A DNA stretch of 64,000 nt from Nevskia sp. (GTDB taxonomy: Bacteria; Pseudomonadota; Gammaproteobacteria; Nevskiales; Nevskiaceae), in assembly GCA_019689635.1 (NCBI GenBank), contig JADGHB010000005.1, forward strand, positions 1 to 64,000. Direction: 5' to 3'. Shown in pieces: positions 52,072 through 62,195 of the stretch (within the stretch, counting starts at the first letter, position 1; each line of letters opens with the position of its first letter). The position numbers and the translations under genes were made by a program. The notes under the pieces were generated by a model. That model made no database searches and was not told the origin of the DNA. It saw only the letters and a list, made by a program, of their open reading frames with translations.

Positions 52072-53507
52072 TTAAAACTGCATGCCCAGCGCCTTGCCGA
52101 TGTCCCAGATGTCTTTGTCCACCCGTTCGGCCATGTTGACCACCACCGCACGATCCTTGGGCAGGCGCATCGCGGCCTGCGCAGCCCAGGCGATCACTTG
52201 CGCGGTCTGAATCGCGGGGATGATGCCTTCCAGGCGGCTGAAGTCCTGGATGGCGTGCTTGGTTTCTTCGAGCGTGACGCTGCCGTACTCGACGCGGCCG
52301 CTGGCCTTGAGTGCGCGATGCTCGCGCTCGACGCTGGGGTACTCGAGTCCTTCGAGGATCGCCTCGGCGCGGCGCCGGCGCGACTCGTCCATTTCCACTG
52401 GCACCACCTCGCCCTGGCGGGTCATGACCGTTCCCGCGCCTTCTTCCCAGGCCGTGCATTCCACGCACACCAGCCTGACCGCCGACTCGTTGAGGAAGGG
52501 ATGCAAGAAACCGATGGCGTCGGCATTGTTGCCGGCGCGCGCCACCAGAACATCCGGCGGACGCTGCGCCTGGCCGCGCACTTGCAAGCGGCATTCGCGG
52601 CCGATGGCCGAAACCGCGTCCAGCGCCAGTTCGGGATAGGGCGCGGGAGCGGCGTCCAGACCCAGCACGGGCAGGCAGTGTTCGGGATCGCGCAGCCAGT
52701 GGCGCAGTGCCGCCTCGCGGATATCGCCGCCGGGCAGCCGGTCGCGGTCCGTGATGGTTTCCACGGCCGCGCCGGTCAACCACATGCGGAAGACGTTGGT
52801 GCCCTGGCGGTGCAGATCGTGGCCGTCCATGTACACCGTGGCGCGCAGCCCCAGGCGCGCGGCGATGGCGGCGGTGATCACTCCGCGCTGGCCGTCGCGG
52901 CTGGCGGTCACGAGGTGCTGCTTGCCCAAGCGCTTGGCGAACAGGGCCTGGGCGATGACCGCCATCAGCAGGCGCCCGCCGGCTGGCACCAGATCCTCGC
53001 GTTTGACGTAGATCTGCGCACCGCCCAGGCGCTCGGACAGCCGCTGGGCATGGAACAGGGAGGACGGCCGGCCGGCGAAGCGGATCAACTCGCGGTCGAA
53101 TTCGGACAGGAACGCCGAGCCCGTGCGCAGCTTCTCGTACTCGCGGGCAAGGTTTTCGAACAGCGGCGCATATTCCTTGCTCTCGCCCAGCCGGCGATGG
53201 CGCACCGCCGGCGTCGGCTGCGAGTCCGGCGACAGCGCCAGCCGCCGGTATCGAAGAACAGCGGCGAGGAGGGCGCGAATTTGCGTCCGATGCTCGCCAC
53301 CAGCCGCCATTCGTTGCTGTCCAGCCGTCCCTTGAGGCTGTCGTGCAGGGCCTGCGCCTCGCGCAGGAATTCGCGCTCGCGGTCGGTTTCGAAATACAGC
53401 TCGATCAACTCCACCCGAGCCTTGAGATTCTGAGGGTCGCGGCGCAGTTGTTCGAGCAGGCTCTGCTCGAGGTGATCGTGATAGGCGCTGCTGGCTTGTG
53501 GTGGCAT
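52072..53507 (-). pseudogene. Frameshifted gene: TPR/FimV-like N-terminus joined to a TrpB-like domain lacking the PLP lysine
   Basis: Two frames overlap. The first (start 53507, MPPQASSAYHDH) encodes a helical TPR/FimV-like part (LKARVELIELYFETDRE ... IGRKFAPSSPLF); near 53247 it must shift by one base to enter the frame LALSPDSQPTP ... that runs to 52072. One missing base would restore about 478 residues. The second part matches tryptophan synthase beta throughout (FENLAREYEKL, GRPSSLFHAQRL, KREDL, RLEGIIPAIQTAQ, VVNMAERVDKD). Residues that make TrpB work are gone: the HK of GAHKINN (PLP lysine) reads RL, the ETGAGQHG catalytic Glu is Ala, the phosphate loop GGGSNA is AGNNAD, and the serine of VNLSGRGDKD is Ala. 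The frameshift may be a sequencing error; the lost residues are not explained by it. Confidence 0.7.
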
Positions 53508-53529
53508 GGCCTTCACCCTGAGTTATGCA

Positions 53530-55908
53530 TTAGCTTAGCGCGGTCGGGCGATCCTGCGCCAAGAACAGCCAGGTCTGCACCACGCTGTCGGGGTTGAGGC
53601 TCAAGCTTTCGATGCCCTGTTCGACCAGCCAGCGCGCGAGATCGGGATGGTCCGACGGTCCCTGACCGCAGATGCCGATGTACTTGTTCTTTTTGCGGCA
53701 GGCGGCGATGGCCATCGCCAGCAGTTTCTTCACCGCCGGGTCGCGTTCGTCGAACGCGCCGGCCACCAGTCCGGAATCGCGGTCCAGTCCCAGGGTGAGC
53801 TGGGTCAGATCGTTGGAACCGATGGAGAAACCGTCGAAGTAATCGAGGAATTCCTCCGCCAGCAGGGCGTTGCTGGGCAGCTCGCACATCATCACGATCT
53901 GCAGGCCGTTGGCGCCGCGTTTGAGTCCGTTCTCCTCCAAAATCCCGATCACGCGCCGGGCCTCGGCGAGCGTGCGCACGAAGGGCACCATGAGCCTGAC
54001 GTTGGTCAGGCCCATCTCGTCGCGCACGTACTTGAGCGCGCGGCATTCCAGGTCGAAGCACGGACGGAAGGCATCGGCGATGTAGCGCGAGGCGCCGCGG
54101 AACCCGAGCATGGGGTTTTCCTCGTGCGGCTCGTAGCGCGTGCCGCCGATCAGGTTGGCGTATTCGTTGGACTTGAAGTCCGACAGGCGCACGATCACCG
54201 GCTGCGGGGCGAAGGCGGCGGCGATGGTGGCGATGCCTTCGGCCAGGCGCATCCAGAAATAATCGACCGGCGAGGGATAGGCCGCGATCATCGGCTCCAC
54301 CAGGCGGCGCACTTCCGCCGGCTGCTGCGGCAGTTCCAGCAGCGCGCGCGGATGGATGCCGATCTGGCGGTTGACGATGAACTCCAGCCGCGCCAGGCCC
54401 ACGCCGCGGTGCGGCAGGGCGGCGAAGTCGAAGGCCTGCTCCGGCGTGCCCACGTTCATCATGATCTTGACCGGGAGCTCCGGCATGCGGTCCAGCGCGA
54501 CCTCGTCCACCGCGTAGTCGATGCGGCCCTGGTACACATAGCCCGTGTCGCCCTCGGCGCAGGACACGGTGACTTCGTCGCCGTCGGCGAGTCTCTGCGT
54601 GGCGTCGCCGCAGCCCACGATGGCGGGAATGCCCAGCTCGCGCGCGATGATCGCGGCATGGCAGGTGCGCCCGCCGCGGTCGGTGACGATGGCGGCGGCC
54701 TTCTTCATGACCGGCTCCCAGTCGGGATCGGTCATGTCGGTGACCAGCACGTCGCCGGGCCGCACGCGGTGGATCTCGTCGATGCCGCGCAGACGGCGCA
54801 CGCGGCCGACGGCGATCTTCTGGCCGATGGCGCGGCCCTGCGCGAGCACGCGGCCGCGCGATTTGAGCTGGTAGCGGCGCAGCACTTGCGCGCCGGCGCG
54901 CGATTTCACGGTTTCCGGGCGCGCTTGAAGGATGTAGAGCTGCCCGTCGCTGCCGTCCTTGCCCCACTCGATGTCCATGGGACGGCCGTAGTGTTCCTCG
55001 ATCGCCAGCGCCTGACGGGCCAGCTCGGTGACTTCGGCATCGTCGAGGCAGAAGCGCAGCCGCTCGGCTGCGGGCACGTCCACCGTCGCCACGCCCTGGC
55101 CGGTCTCGGCGTAGACCATCTTGCGCGCCTTCTCGCCCCGGTTGCGGCGCAAAATCGCGGGACGGCCCGCGCGCAAGGCCGGTTTGTACACGTAGAACTC
55201 GTCCGGATTCACCGCGCCCTGCACCACCGCTTCGCCGAGGCCGTATGCGGCGGTGATGAACACCGCCTCGCGGAAACCGGACTCGGTGTCCATAGTGAAC
55301 ATCACGCCGGAGGCGCCGAGATCGGAACGCACCATGCGCTGCACGCCGGCGGACAGCGCCACCGCGGCGTGGTCGTAGCCGTGGTGCGCGCGGTAAGCGA
55401 TGGCGCGATCGTTGAACAGGCTGGCGAAGACCTCCTTGACCGCGGTCAACACCGAGTCGATGCCGCGCACATTGAGAAAGGTCTCCTGCTGGCCGGCGAA
55501 AGAAGCCTCCGGCAGATCCTCGGCGGTGGCCGAGGAGCGCACCGCGACCGCGATCGCGCCACCGGCCTCTTCGCACAGCCGCGCATACGCGGCGCGAATC
55601 TCGGTTTCCAGCGCGGGCGGGAACGGCGCCTGGCGGACCGCCTCGCGCAAGGCCTTGCCGGTGCGGGTCAGGGCACCGATGTCGTCCACGTCGAGCCGCG
55701 CCAGTTCCTCGTGGATGCGCTGCGCGAGTCCGTTGCCGGCGAGGAACTCGCGAAACGCGCTCGCGGTGGTGGCAAAACCGGACGGCACGCGCACGCCGGC
55801 CGCGCGCAAATGGCGCGTCATCTCGCCCAAAGAAGCGTTCTTGCCGCCGACGCGTTCGAGATCGGCGATGCCCAACTGGTCGAACCACTCCACCCGCGAC
55901 ACGGTCAT
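53530..55908 (-). CDS. ppsA: Phosphoenolpyruvate synthase
   Basis: A 792-residue enzyme making PEP from pyruvate with ATP. N-terminal ATP-binding domain ([15 protein letters not shown]), the phosphohistidine domain with [15 protein letters not shown], and the C-terminal PEP/pyruvate barrel ending [11 protein letters not shown]. It feeds gluconeogenesis in autotrophs. Divergent from its regulator ppsR; the gap is 56 bases. Confidence 0.95.
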   Translation of the reverse strand: MTVSRVEWFDQLGIADLERVGGKNASLGEMTRHLRAAGVRVPSGFATTASAFREFLAGNGLAQRIHEELARLDVDDIGALTRTGKALREAVRQAPFPPALETEIRAAYARLCEEAGGAIAVAVRSSATAEDLPEASFAGQQETFLNVRGIDSVLTAVKEVFASLFNDRAIAYRAHHGYDHAAVALSAGVQRMVRSDLGASGVMFTMDTESGFREAVFITAAYGLGEAVVQGAVNPDEFYVYKPALRAGRPAILRRNRGEKARKMVYAETGQGVATVDVPAAERLRFCLDDAEVTELARQALAIEEHYGRPMDIEWGKDGSDGQLYILQARPETVKSRAGAQVLRRYQLKSRGRVLAQGRAIGQKIAVGRVRRLRGIDEIHRVRPGDVLVTDMTDPDWEPVMKKAAAIVTDRGGRTCHAAIIARELGIPAIVGCGDATQRLADGDEVTVSCAEGDTGYVYQGRIDYAVDEVALDRMPELPVKIMMNVGTPEQAFDFAALPHRGVGLARLEFIVNRQIGIHPRALLELPQQPAEVRRLVEPMIAAYPSPVDYFWMRLAEGIATIAAAFAPQPVIVRLSDFKSNEYANLIGGTRYEPHEENPMLGFRGASRYIADAFRPCFDLECRALKYVRDEMGLTNVRLMVPFVRTLAEARRVIGILEENGLKRGANGLQIVMMCELPSNALLAEEFLDYFDGFSIGSNDLTQLTLGLDRDSGLVAGAFDERDPAVKKLLAMAIAACRKKNKYIGICGQGPSDHPDLARWLVEQGIESLSLNPDSVVQTWLFLAQDRPTALS

Positions 55909-55964
55909 TGCCCCATTCCGTCGTTTACACTGGATTCTCAAGTCAAGCTGGCCGCGCTCGCCGC

Positions 55965-56795
55965 ATGGAATCAGCCGCCGCTACCGAACAACGCGCCGTG
56001 TTCTTCGTCTCCGACGGCACCGGCATCACCGCCGAAACTCTCGGCAACACGCTGCTGACGCAATTCGAAGGGGTGGCCTTCCGCAAAACCACGCTGCCCT
56101 TCATCACTACGCCGGAGCGCGCGCGCGCGGCAGTGGACTATATCAACCACGTCGCCAGCGCCGCCAGCCGGCGACCGATCGTGTTTTCCACCACGGTCAA
56201 CGACGAGGTGCGCGCGATTCTGCGCGGCGTGCAGGGCCTGTTCCTCGATCTGTTCGACACCTACATCGCGCCGATCGAGCACGAGCTGGGCCAGAAATCC
56301 ACCCACGCCGCCGGCCGCGCCCACGGCCTCGCCGATCCGGTGCGCTATCACGCCCGCATCGCGGCGATGAACTACGCGATGGAGCACGACGACGGCGCCA
56401 GCACCAAGGATCTGACGCGCGCCGACGTAATCCTGATCGCTCCCTCGCGCTGCGGCAAGACTCCGACCACGCTGTATCTGGCTTTGCAGCACGGCGTGTT
56501 CGCCACCAATTTCCCGCTGACCGAGGACGATCTCGAAGCTCAGCGCTTGCCGCGCGCGCTGGCCGGCCTGGAGTCCAGGCTATTCGGGCTGATCTCCGAG
56601 CCCGAGCGCCTGGCGCAAGTGCGCGGCGAGCGCCGGCCCGGCTCCCGATACGCCTCGCTGGCCCAGTGCGCTTTCGAGTTGCGTCAGGCGGAGGCGCTGT
56701 ACCGCCGTCACCGCATCCCGTTCGTCAATTCCGCCCACATGTCGATCGAGGAGATCGCGGCGGTGGTCATGCAGGAAAAGAATTTGCAGCGTTAG
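55965..56795 (+). CDS. ppsR: PEP synthase regulatory kinase/pyrophosphorylase
   Basis: A 276-residue DUF299-family bifunctional enzyme. It inactivates PpsA by ADP-dependent phosphorylation and reactivates it by phosphorolysis. It has the opening [17 protein letters not shown] and the P-loop-like [15 protein letters not shown]. Divergent from ppsA as in other proteobacteria. A terminator follows it. Confidence 0.94.
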   Translation: MESAAATEQRAVFFVSDGTGITAETLGNTLLTQFEGVAFRKTTLPFITTPERARAAVDYINHVASAASRRPIVFSTTVNDEVRAILRGVQGLFLDLFDTYIAPIEHELGQKSTHAAGRAHGLADPVRYHARIAAMNYAMEHDDGASTKDLTRADVILIAPSRCGKTPTTLYLALQHGVFATNFPLTEDDLEAQRLPRALAGLESRLFGLISEPERLAQVRGERRPGSRYASLAQCAFELRQAEALYRRHRIPFVNSAHMSIEEIAAVVMQEKNLQR

Positions 56796-56876
56796 CGCGC
56801 GTTCATTCCACGTTCATCCGGCGCGCATAGGCTGGACGTCAGGGACCAGCGCCCAGGGACGGGCTCTTCTCCCTCG

Positions 56877-56909
56877 GGAGCCTCCGGAATCCACTTCGGA
56901 GGCTCCTTT
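56877..56909 (+). terminator. Rho-independent terminator after ppsR
   Basis: A perfect 10-base stem GGAGCCTCCG/CGGAGGCTCC with a 10-base loop, followed by TTTA, in the convergent gap between ppsR and the SpmA/SpmB-like gene. Confidence 0.8.
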
Positions 56910-56923
56910 ATGTTTGGCCGCGG

Positions 56924-58156
56924 TCAGCGGAACAGCAGCACGGCCACCGCGATGGCGGCGGCGAAACCCGCCGCGTCCGCGGCGAGCGCGCAGGGCAGGG
57001 TGTGGCGCAAGCGCTTGAGCCCGGCGGCCCCGGAATACAGCGTGACGACATACAGCGTCGTGTCCGTGCTGCCCTGGAACAGCGCGGACAGCCGCGCGGT
57101 GAAAGAGTCCGGGCCGTAGGCGCGCATGGCATCGACCATCAGTCCGCGCGCGGCGGAGCCGGACAGCGGCTTCATCAGCAGGGTCGGGATGGCCGGCGCC
57201 GCGGCATCCGGCAGCCCGGTCCAGGCGAGCAGCGGCCAGAGCGCATGGACGATGGCCTCGAGCGCGCCCGAGGCGCGGAACACCCCGACCGCCGCGAGCA
57301 TGCCGACCAGATAGGGCGCGACGCGCAGGCTGGTCTCCAGGCCTTCCTTGGCGCCGTCGAGAAACAGGCTCCAGGCGTCGAGCCGCTTGATCGCGGCCAA
57401 GGCGAGGAACCACAGCAGCGCGGCGAACAGCAGCGCGCCGCCGAGCTGAGAGGAAAAGGCCTGCACCTGCGGCGCCGGCATCCGCGCCAGTCCCCACAGG
57501 GCGCCGCCGATCAGTGCGGCGGCGCCCAAAAGCCAGGCGAGCAACACCGGATCGAACAACCGCAGGCGCTGGACCGCCGCCGCGGCGAGAAAGCCTCCCA
57601 GCGCGGAGCAAAAGCTGGCGACCAGGAGGGGCAGGAATACGTCGGCGGGATCTGCGGCGCCCGCCGCCGCGCGCAGGGCGATGATGCCGATCGGGAACAA
57701 GGTCAGGCTGGCCGCGTGCAGCACCATGAACATCGCCTGGTGATCGGTCGCCGTGTCCGGATGCGGATTGAGCTCCTGCAGCAGGCGCATCGCGCGCAGG
57801 CCGGCCGGCGTGGCGGCGTTGTCCAGACCCAGCGCATTGGCGGCGAAGTTCAGCACCATCGCCCCGGCGGCGGGATGTTCCGGCGGCAACCCGGGAAACA
57901 CGCGGCGCAGCAACGGCGCAACAGCGCGCGCCAGCAGGCGCACCGCGCCGCCAGCCTCTGCCAGCTTGAGCAGTCCCATCCACAGCGTCAGGGCACCGGC
58001 CATGCCGATCACCAGCTCGATCGCGGACTGCGCCGACTCGAACAACGCGGTGCTCATCGAGGCGAACACTTGCGGATCGGTGCCGCTGGCCCAGCGCAAA
58101 GCCCCGCTCAATGCGGCGATGAAGAACAAGCCCAGCCAGATCGAGTTGAGAACCAA
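56924..58156 (-). CDS. SpmA-SpmB-like (nucleoside-recognition) inner membrane protein
   Basis: A 410-residue membrane protein in which SpmA-like (about 1-190) and SpmB-like (about 225-410) halves are fused. The pattern LNFAANALGLDNAATPAGLRAM is SpmA-type; SDTTLYVV-like and MVDAMRAYGPDSF segments are SpmB-type. No ATG start is in frame near the family's first helix, so a TTG at 58156 (LVLNSIWLGLFF) is the best choice. Function in non-sporeformers is unknown; a transport role is guessed. Confidence 0.8.
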   Translation of the reverse strand: MVLNSIWLGLFFIAALSGALRWASGTDPQVFASMSTALFESAQSAIELVIGMAGALTLWMGLLKLAEAGGAVRLLARAVAPLLRRVFPGLPPEHPAAGAMVLNFAANALGLDNAATPAGLRAMRLLQELNPHPDTATDHQAMFMVLHAASLTLFPIGIIALRAAAGAADPADVFLPLLVASFCSALGGFLAAAAVQRLRLFDPVLLAWLLGAAALIGGALWGLARMPAPQVQAFSSQLGGALLFAALLWFLALAAIKRLDAWSLFLDGAKEGLETSLRVAPYLVGMLAAVGVFRASGALEAIVHALWPLLAWTGLPDAAAPAIPTLLMKPLSGSAARGLMVDAMRAYGPDSFTARLSALFQGSTDTTLYVVTLYSGAAGLKRLRHTLPCALAADAAGFAAAIAVAVLLFR

Positions 58157-58351
58157 AGGGGGTTTCGGATCGCGGTGTGTGCCGCCATTGTGCCCGTGTC
58201 GCGGCACGGGCGCTGGCGCATTGCGCGTTCCCGGTCTTCGCGCTGCGAGGCTTAAGCCTACGCCGCGATCCTCATGCGCACAGACGAAGCCGCGGCGGAC
58301 GCGGCCGGGTAAAATCGCAACGCGATTTAGCCGCGAACGAAAACTTCTCCG

Positions 58352-59377
58352 ATGACGATCGAAACCGATGTGACCATCATTGGCGCCGGGCCCTGCGGCC
58401 TGTTCCAGGTGTTCGAGCTGGGCCTGCTGGATCTGCGCGCGCACCTGATCGACGCGCTGCCGATCGTCGGCGGCCAGTGCGCCGAGCTGTATCCCGACAA
58501 GCCGATTTACGACATCCCCGGTTTCCCGGTGGTTGGCGCGCTGGAGTTGGTGGAGCGTCTGCAACAGCAGATCAAGCCGTTTTCGCCGACGTTCCATCTC
58601 GGCCAGCAGGTGCAGGAACTCAGGGCGATCGAGGGCGGGGGGTTCGAGCTGCGCACGTCCGCCGGTACCGAGTTCAGGGCCAAGGCGGTGGTCATCGCCG
58701 GTGGCGTCGGCGCGTTCCAGCCGGTGCAGTTGCGCCTGCCGGGCATCGAGAAATACGAGGACCGCCAGTTATTCTACAAAGTGCGCGATCCCGCGCAGTT
58801 CCACGGCAAGAAAGTCGTGGTGCTGGGCGGCGGCGATTCCGCACTGGACTGGGCGCTCAATCTCGTCGGCAAGGCCAGCGAGCTGACCTTGATCCATCGG
58901 TCCGCGCAGTTCCGGGCCGCGCCGGCCTCGGTGTCCAAGTTCCAGGAGCTGGCCCAGGCCGGCAAGGCGCGGCTGTTGCTCGGCAGCGTGCTCGGTTACC
59001 GCGAAGAGGCGGGGCGCCTGTCCGCGCTGGAGGTCACGGACATCCAGCAACACAAGCATGTGATCGAGGCGGAATACGTGCTGGCGTTCTACGGCCTGTC
59101 GCCCAAACTGGGCCCGATCGCGGAGTGGGGTCTGACGCTCAACAAACACCAGATCGTGGTCGATCCCGAGAAATTCCAGACTTCCACGCCGGGGATCTAC
59201 GCGGTGGGCGACATCAACTGGTATCCGGGCAAGAAGAAGCTGATCCTGTCCGGTTTCCACGAGGCGGCGCTGGCGGCCTTCGCCATCAAGCAGCAGCTCT
59301 TTCCCGGCGAGAAAATCCACCTCCAGTACACCACCACCAGCCCGGCCATGCACCGCAAGCTGGGCGTGCCGGACTGA
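58352..59377 (+). CDS. Ferredoxin/flavodoxin--NADP reductase, thioredoxin-reductase-like (YumC/TrxR-like type)
   Basis: A 341-residue FAD/NADPH enzyme with GAGPCGLFQVFELG (FAD), GGGDSALDWALNL (NADPH) and GIYAVGDINWYPGKKKLI. It lacks the CxxC of thioredoxin reductase, which marks the ferredoxin-NADP reductase type (IVGGQCAELYPDKPIYDIPGFP). It moves electrons between ferredoxin and NADP in the cytoplasm. Confidence 0.92.
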   Translation: MTIETDVTIIGAGPCGLFQVFELGLLDLRAHLIDALPIVGGQCAELYPDKPIYDIPGFPVVGALELVERLQQQIKPFSPTFHLGQQVQELRAIEGGGFELRTSAGTEFRAKAVVIAGGVGAFQPVQLRLPGIEKYEDRQLFYKVRDPAQFHGKKVVVLGGGDSALDWALNLVGKASELTLIHRSAQFRAAPASVSKFQELAQAGKARLLLGSVLGYREEAGRLSALEVTDIQQHKHVIEAEYVLAFYGLSPKLGPIAEWGLTLNKHQIVVDPEKFQTSTPGIYAVGDINWYPGKKKLILSGFHEAALAAFAIKQQLFPGEKIHLQYTTTSPAMHRKLGVPD

Positions 59378-59462
59378 CGAAACCCGGAAGCCCCGGGGTC
59401 TTCTGCCGACATGCGGCGAGGGCATAATTAACCGCGCGTCACACGATCACGGAGGATGGACC

Positions 59463-59780
59463 ATGAGCTTCGACCGACGCATGGCCGTTGCACTGACCCT
59501 CGGCTTGTTCGCCTCGGCGGTGTGGGCCCAGGATGCAAAGACCGCCGCGGCTGACGATCAAGCCGCCACCCCCGCAGCGCAAGCGGCCCATTCCGGGCAT
59601 CGGCATCACGCCGCCCGGTCGCACCGCGCGGGTTTCGATTATCGCCAGTGCGTCAAGGAGAACCTGGCCGACGCCGAGTATTTCTGCAGTTCGCATCCCG
59701 GCGCGGCCTGCGACGCAGAGAAGAAAGGCGCCGTCAAGCAGTGCAAAGAAGAAGCGCGGGGCGTGAGATTTTCTGGCTGA
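59463..59780 (+). CDS. Small His/Cys-containing periplasmic protein, unknown family
   Basis: A 105-residue protein with a signal peptide (cleavage after VWAQ, about residue 22), a His-rich stretch (HSGHRHHAARSH, 49-60) and a C-terminal part with four cysteines (QCVKEN, FCSSHPG, ACDAEKK, QCKEEARG). GGAGG lies upstream of the ATG. The four cysteines suggest two disulfides or a metal site. I do not recognise the family. Confidence 0.65.
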   Translation: MSFDRRMAVALTLGLFASAVWAQDAKTAAADDQAATPAAQAAHSGHRHHAARSHRAGFDYRQCVKENLADAEYFCSSHPGAACDAEKKGAVKQCKEEARGVRFSG

Positions 59781-59808
59781 CTCGCCGCGGCGGCGAATGC
59801 CTGGCCGC

Positions 59809-61440
59809 TCAGGTCACCAGACTCGGCGCGCGCCGGCCGGTGAGCTCGGCGATGTGGGCGCACTCTTCGGCAATGTGGGCCAGCGGCGCCAGCGCGTCGG
59901 CGGGATTCCAGTCCAGCGCGGTCTCGCGGTTTTCGTAGCGCTCCAGGTAGAGGCGTAACACCGCGCCTTCGGTGCCGGTCCCGGACTGGCGCAAGACGAT
60001 GCGCGCGCGCTCGCCGAAGATCACGCGCAGGCCCTGGTTGACGGCGAGGCTGCCGTCCACCGGATCGCGATAGCTGAATTCGTCGGCCTGGGTCACCGTC
60101 CACTCGCCAAAGGACTTTCCGACCAGGTGGGCGTTGGCGTCGGTCAAGGTTTGTAAGACGCGCAGCGCCGCGCTGCTGGGCAGGCCTTCGTAGTCGTGGC
60201 GCGCGTAGTAATGGCGGCCGAAGCGGCGCCAGTGCGCTTCCACGAGCTCGCGCACCGAGCGGCCGGTGGCCGCCAGCACGTTGAGCCAGGCGAGCACCGC
60301 CCACAGTCCGTCTTTCTCGCGCGTGTGCGAGGACGAGGTGCCGAAGCTTTCTTCGCCGCACAGCGTGAGGCGGCCGGCGTCGAACAGTTGGGTGAAGAAC
60401 TTCCAGCCGGTCGGCGTTTCATGGCATTCGACGTTGAGCGCGCGCGCGACGCGGTCCACGGCGCGGCTGGTCGGCATCGAGCGCGCCACGCCGCGTAGAC
60501 CGTCGCGGTAGCCCGGCAGCTTGTGCAGATGTTCGGCCAGCAGGGCCAGCGAGTCGCCGGGCGAGACGAAGATGCCGCGGCCGAGGATCATGTTGCGGTC
60601 GCCGTCGCCGTCGCTGGCGGCGATCAGATCGGGCGCATCGGCGCGCTGGGCGAGTTCGACCAGGGGGCGGGCGTAGATCAGATTGGGATCGGGATGACCG
60701 CCGCCGAAGTCTTCCAGCGGGCTGCCGTTGTCCACCGCATCCGGCGGCGCGCCGAGGGTCTCCACCAGGATGCGCTGTGCGTAGGGGCCGGTGACCGCGT
60801 GCATGGCGTCGAAGCGCAGACGATGGCCATTGCGCAGCCAGTCGCGGATGCGATCGAAGTCGAACAAGCTTTGCATCAGCGCGGCGTAGTCCGCCACGCC
60901 GTCGATCACCTCGATCTCGCACTCCTCCAGTTTCTGGACACCGCGGCGATCGATGTCGATGTCCGCGCCCTCGACGATACGGTAGCGCTGGATCGTACGG
61001 CTGTGCTCGTAAATGCGCGCGGTGAGGGCCTCGGTCGCCTGACCGCCGCTGGCGACGTTGTACTTGAGGCCGAAATCGCCGTCCGGTCCAGCCGGGTTGT
61101 GGCTGGCGGTAAAGATCAGGCCGCCGCCGGCGCGGCGCAGGCGGATGAGATGCGAGGCGGCGGGCGTGGACAACAGCCCGCCCTGGCCCACGATCACCCG
61201 CGCGATCCCGTTGGCCGCGGCCATGGCGATGGCGATGCGGATCGCCTCGCGGTTGTAATAGCGGCCGTCGCCGCCGATGACCAGACTCTGGCCGCGCAGG
61301 CCGCTTTCGACGTCGAAAATGGATTGCAGGAAATTCTCGAGATAGTGCGGTTGCTGGAACACCGCGACCTTCTTGCGCAGCCCTGCGGTGCCCGGCTTTT
61401 GGTCGTTGTAGGGGCGGGTGGAAATTTCCCGGATCGGCAC
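59809..61440 (-). CDS. pgm: Phosphoglucomutase (alpha-D-glucose-1,6-bisphosphate dependent)
   Basis: A 543-residue four-domain phosphohexomutase. The phosphoserine lies in TASHNPAG, the metal loop in DGDGDRNM, and the sugar loop in CGEESFG. It interconverts glucose 1- and 6-phosphate. The GTG start at 61440 has GGAG 6 bases upstream. Confidence 0.93.
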   Translation of the reverse strand: MPIREISTRPYNDQKPGTAGLRKKVAVFQQPHYLENFLQSIFDVESGLRGQSLVIGGDGRYYNREAIRIAIAMAAANGIARVIVGQGGLLSTPAASHLIRLRRAGGGLIFTASHNPAGPDGDFGLKYNVASGGQATEALTARIYEHSRTIQRYRIVEGADIDIDRRGVQKLEECEIEVIDGVADYAALMQSLFDFDRIRDWLRNGHRLRFDAMHAVTGPYAQRILVETLGAPPDAVDNGSPLEDFGGGHPDPNLIYARPLVELAQRADAPDLIAASDGDGDRNMILGRGIFVSPGDSLALLAEHLHKLPGYRDGLRGVARSMPTSRAVDRVARALNVECHETPTGWKFFTQLFDAGRLTLCGEESFGTSSSHTREKDGLWAVLAWLNVLAATGRSVRELVEAHWRRFGRHYYARHDYEGLPSSAALRVLQTLTDANAHLVGKSFGEWTVTQADEFSYRDPVDGSLAVNQGLRVIFGERARIVLRQSGTGTEGAVLRLYLERYENRETALDWNPADALAPLAHIAEECAHIAELTGRRAPSLVT

Positions 61441-61487
61441 GCTGGTCTCCGTTGTGGTCGTCCGCAGGCCTATCTTATAGTTCGACC

Positions 61488-61979
61488 ATGCTACTGGACA
61501 CCGTGTTCGCCGATCGTTGTCCCTGCTGCGGCCAGCCGCGCCGGCTGGCGCACCTGATCGATCTGTACGAGCGCAACTACCGGCTGCTCGAGCGGCTGAT
61601 CCCGGAGCTGGAGCTGCCGTTCGAGCGGGCGGTCTCGCGCAGCGCAACCGATCTACCGCTGGTGCTCACCGTGGTCGAGCGCGCGCCATATACCGCCGAG
61701 CTGCGCCTCACCTACGAATTCGACACCCCCGAGGGCCGCGTGCTCGCCCCGGATCTGTGGATCAAGCTCTATCGCGATGCACGGGTGGCCGAGGTCTTGC
61801 ACTGCGGTCGCCGCTTGCCCTGGCTGGCCGCGGAGGAAGGCGATCCGCAGGCGGCGCGCTTCCTTCACGACCAATGGACGCGCAATCACCTGCTGGCGAA
61901 GTGGCTGGAGTATCTGCTGGAACACGGCCACGGCTTTTCCGTCGCCGCGCGACCACGGCAGGCGACGCTGCGAGCGTGA
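61488..61979 (+). CDS. DUF1249 family protein (YqiB-like)
   Basis: A 163-residue protein with the DUF1249 pattern: N-terminal NYRLLERLIPEL, then LRLTYEF, PDLWIKLYRDARVAEV and FLHDQWTRNHLLAKWLEYLLEHGH. An N-terminal CPCCGQP motif may bind zinc. Usually found beside nudix or cpdA genes in other bacteria; the function is unknown. Confidence 0.85.
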   Translation: MLLDTVFADRCPCCGQPRRLAHLIDLYERNYRLLERLIPELELPFERAVSRSATDLPLVLTVVERAPYTAELRLTYEFDTPEGRVLAPDLWIKLYRDARVAEVLHCGRRLPWLAAEEGDPQAARFLHDQWTRNHLLAKWLEYLLEHGHGFSVAARPRQATLRA

Positions 61980-62044
61980 TGGCCGCGGGCCCGGTCGGCA
62001 CGACCACGCCGCGGCGCTGCGACAGAGATCGAGGCGGCCCGCGC

Positions 62045-62141
62045 CAGCGTCACCCCGGCGCCCGTTCGCACCGTTACCGTTGCTCCCTTCCGGGCCTGGC
62101 GGGGTTCACGGCTGAACGTCGCGGGGGCACCGGCGCGGACC
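62045..62141 (-). ncRNA. ffs: Signal recognition particle RNA (4.5S, small type)
   Basis: Read on the minus strand the conserved SRP hairpin is present: CCAGGCCCGGAAGGGAGCA holds the GGAA tetraloop and the symmetric internal loop bound by Ffh. Flanking segments pair progressively outward: CCGT/ACGG, CGTTC/GAACG and CCGGTGCC/GGCGCCGG. Exact ends are approximate. The RNA partner protein Ffh is encoded at 35.4 kb. Confidence 0.88.
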
Positions 62142-62195
62142 GGTGCGCATTGTCCCCTGCGCGGAGCGCGCCGGCAAGGCGCGGCGCGCGGATGC

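Noticed and set aside
53647-56058. An 803-codon open frame on the plus strand opposite ppsA
   Set aside because: It mirrors a well-supported PEP synthase; its His/Gly/Arg-rich composition is typical of a shadow frame.
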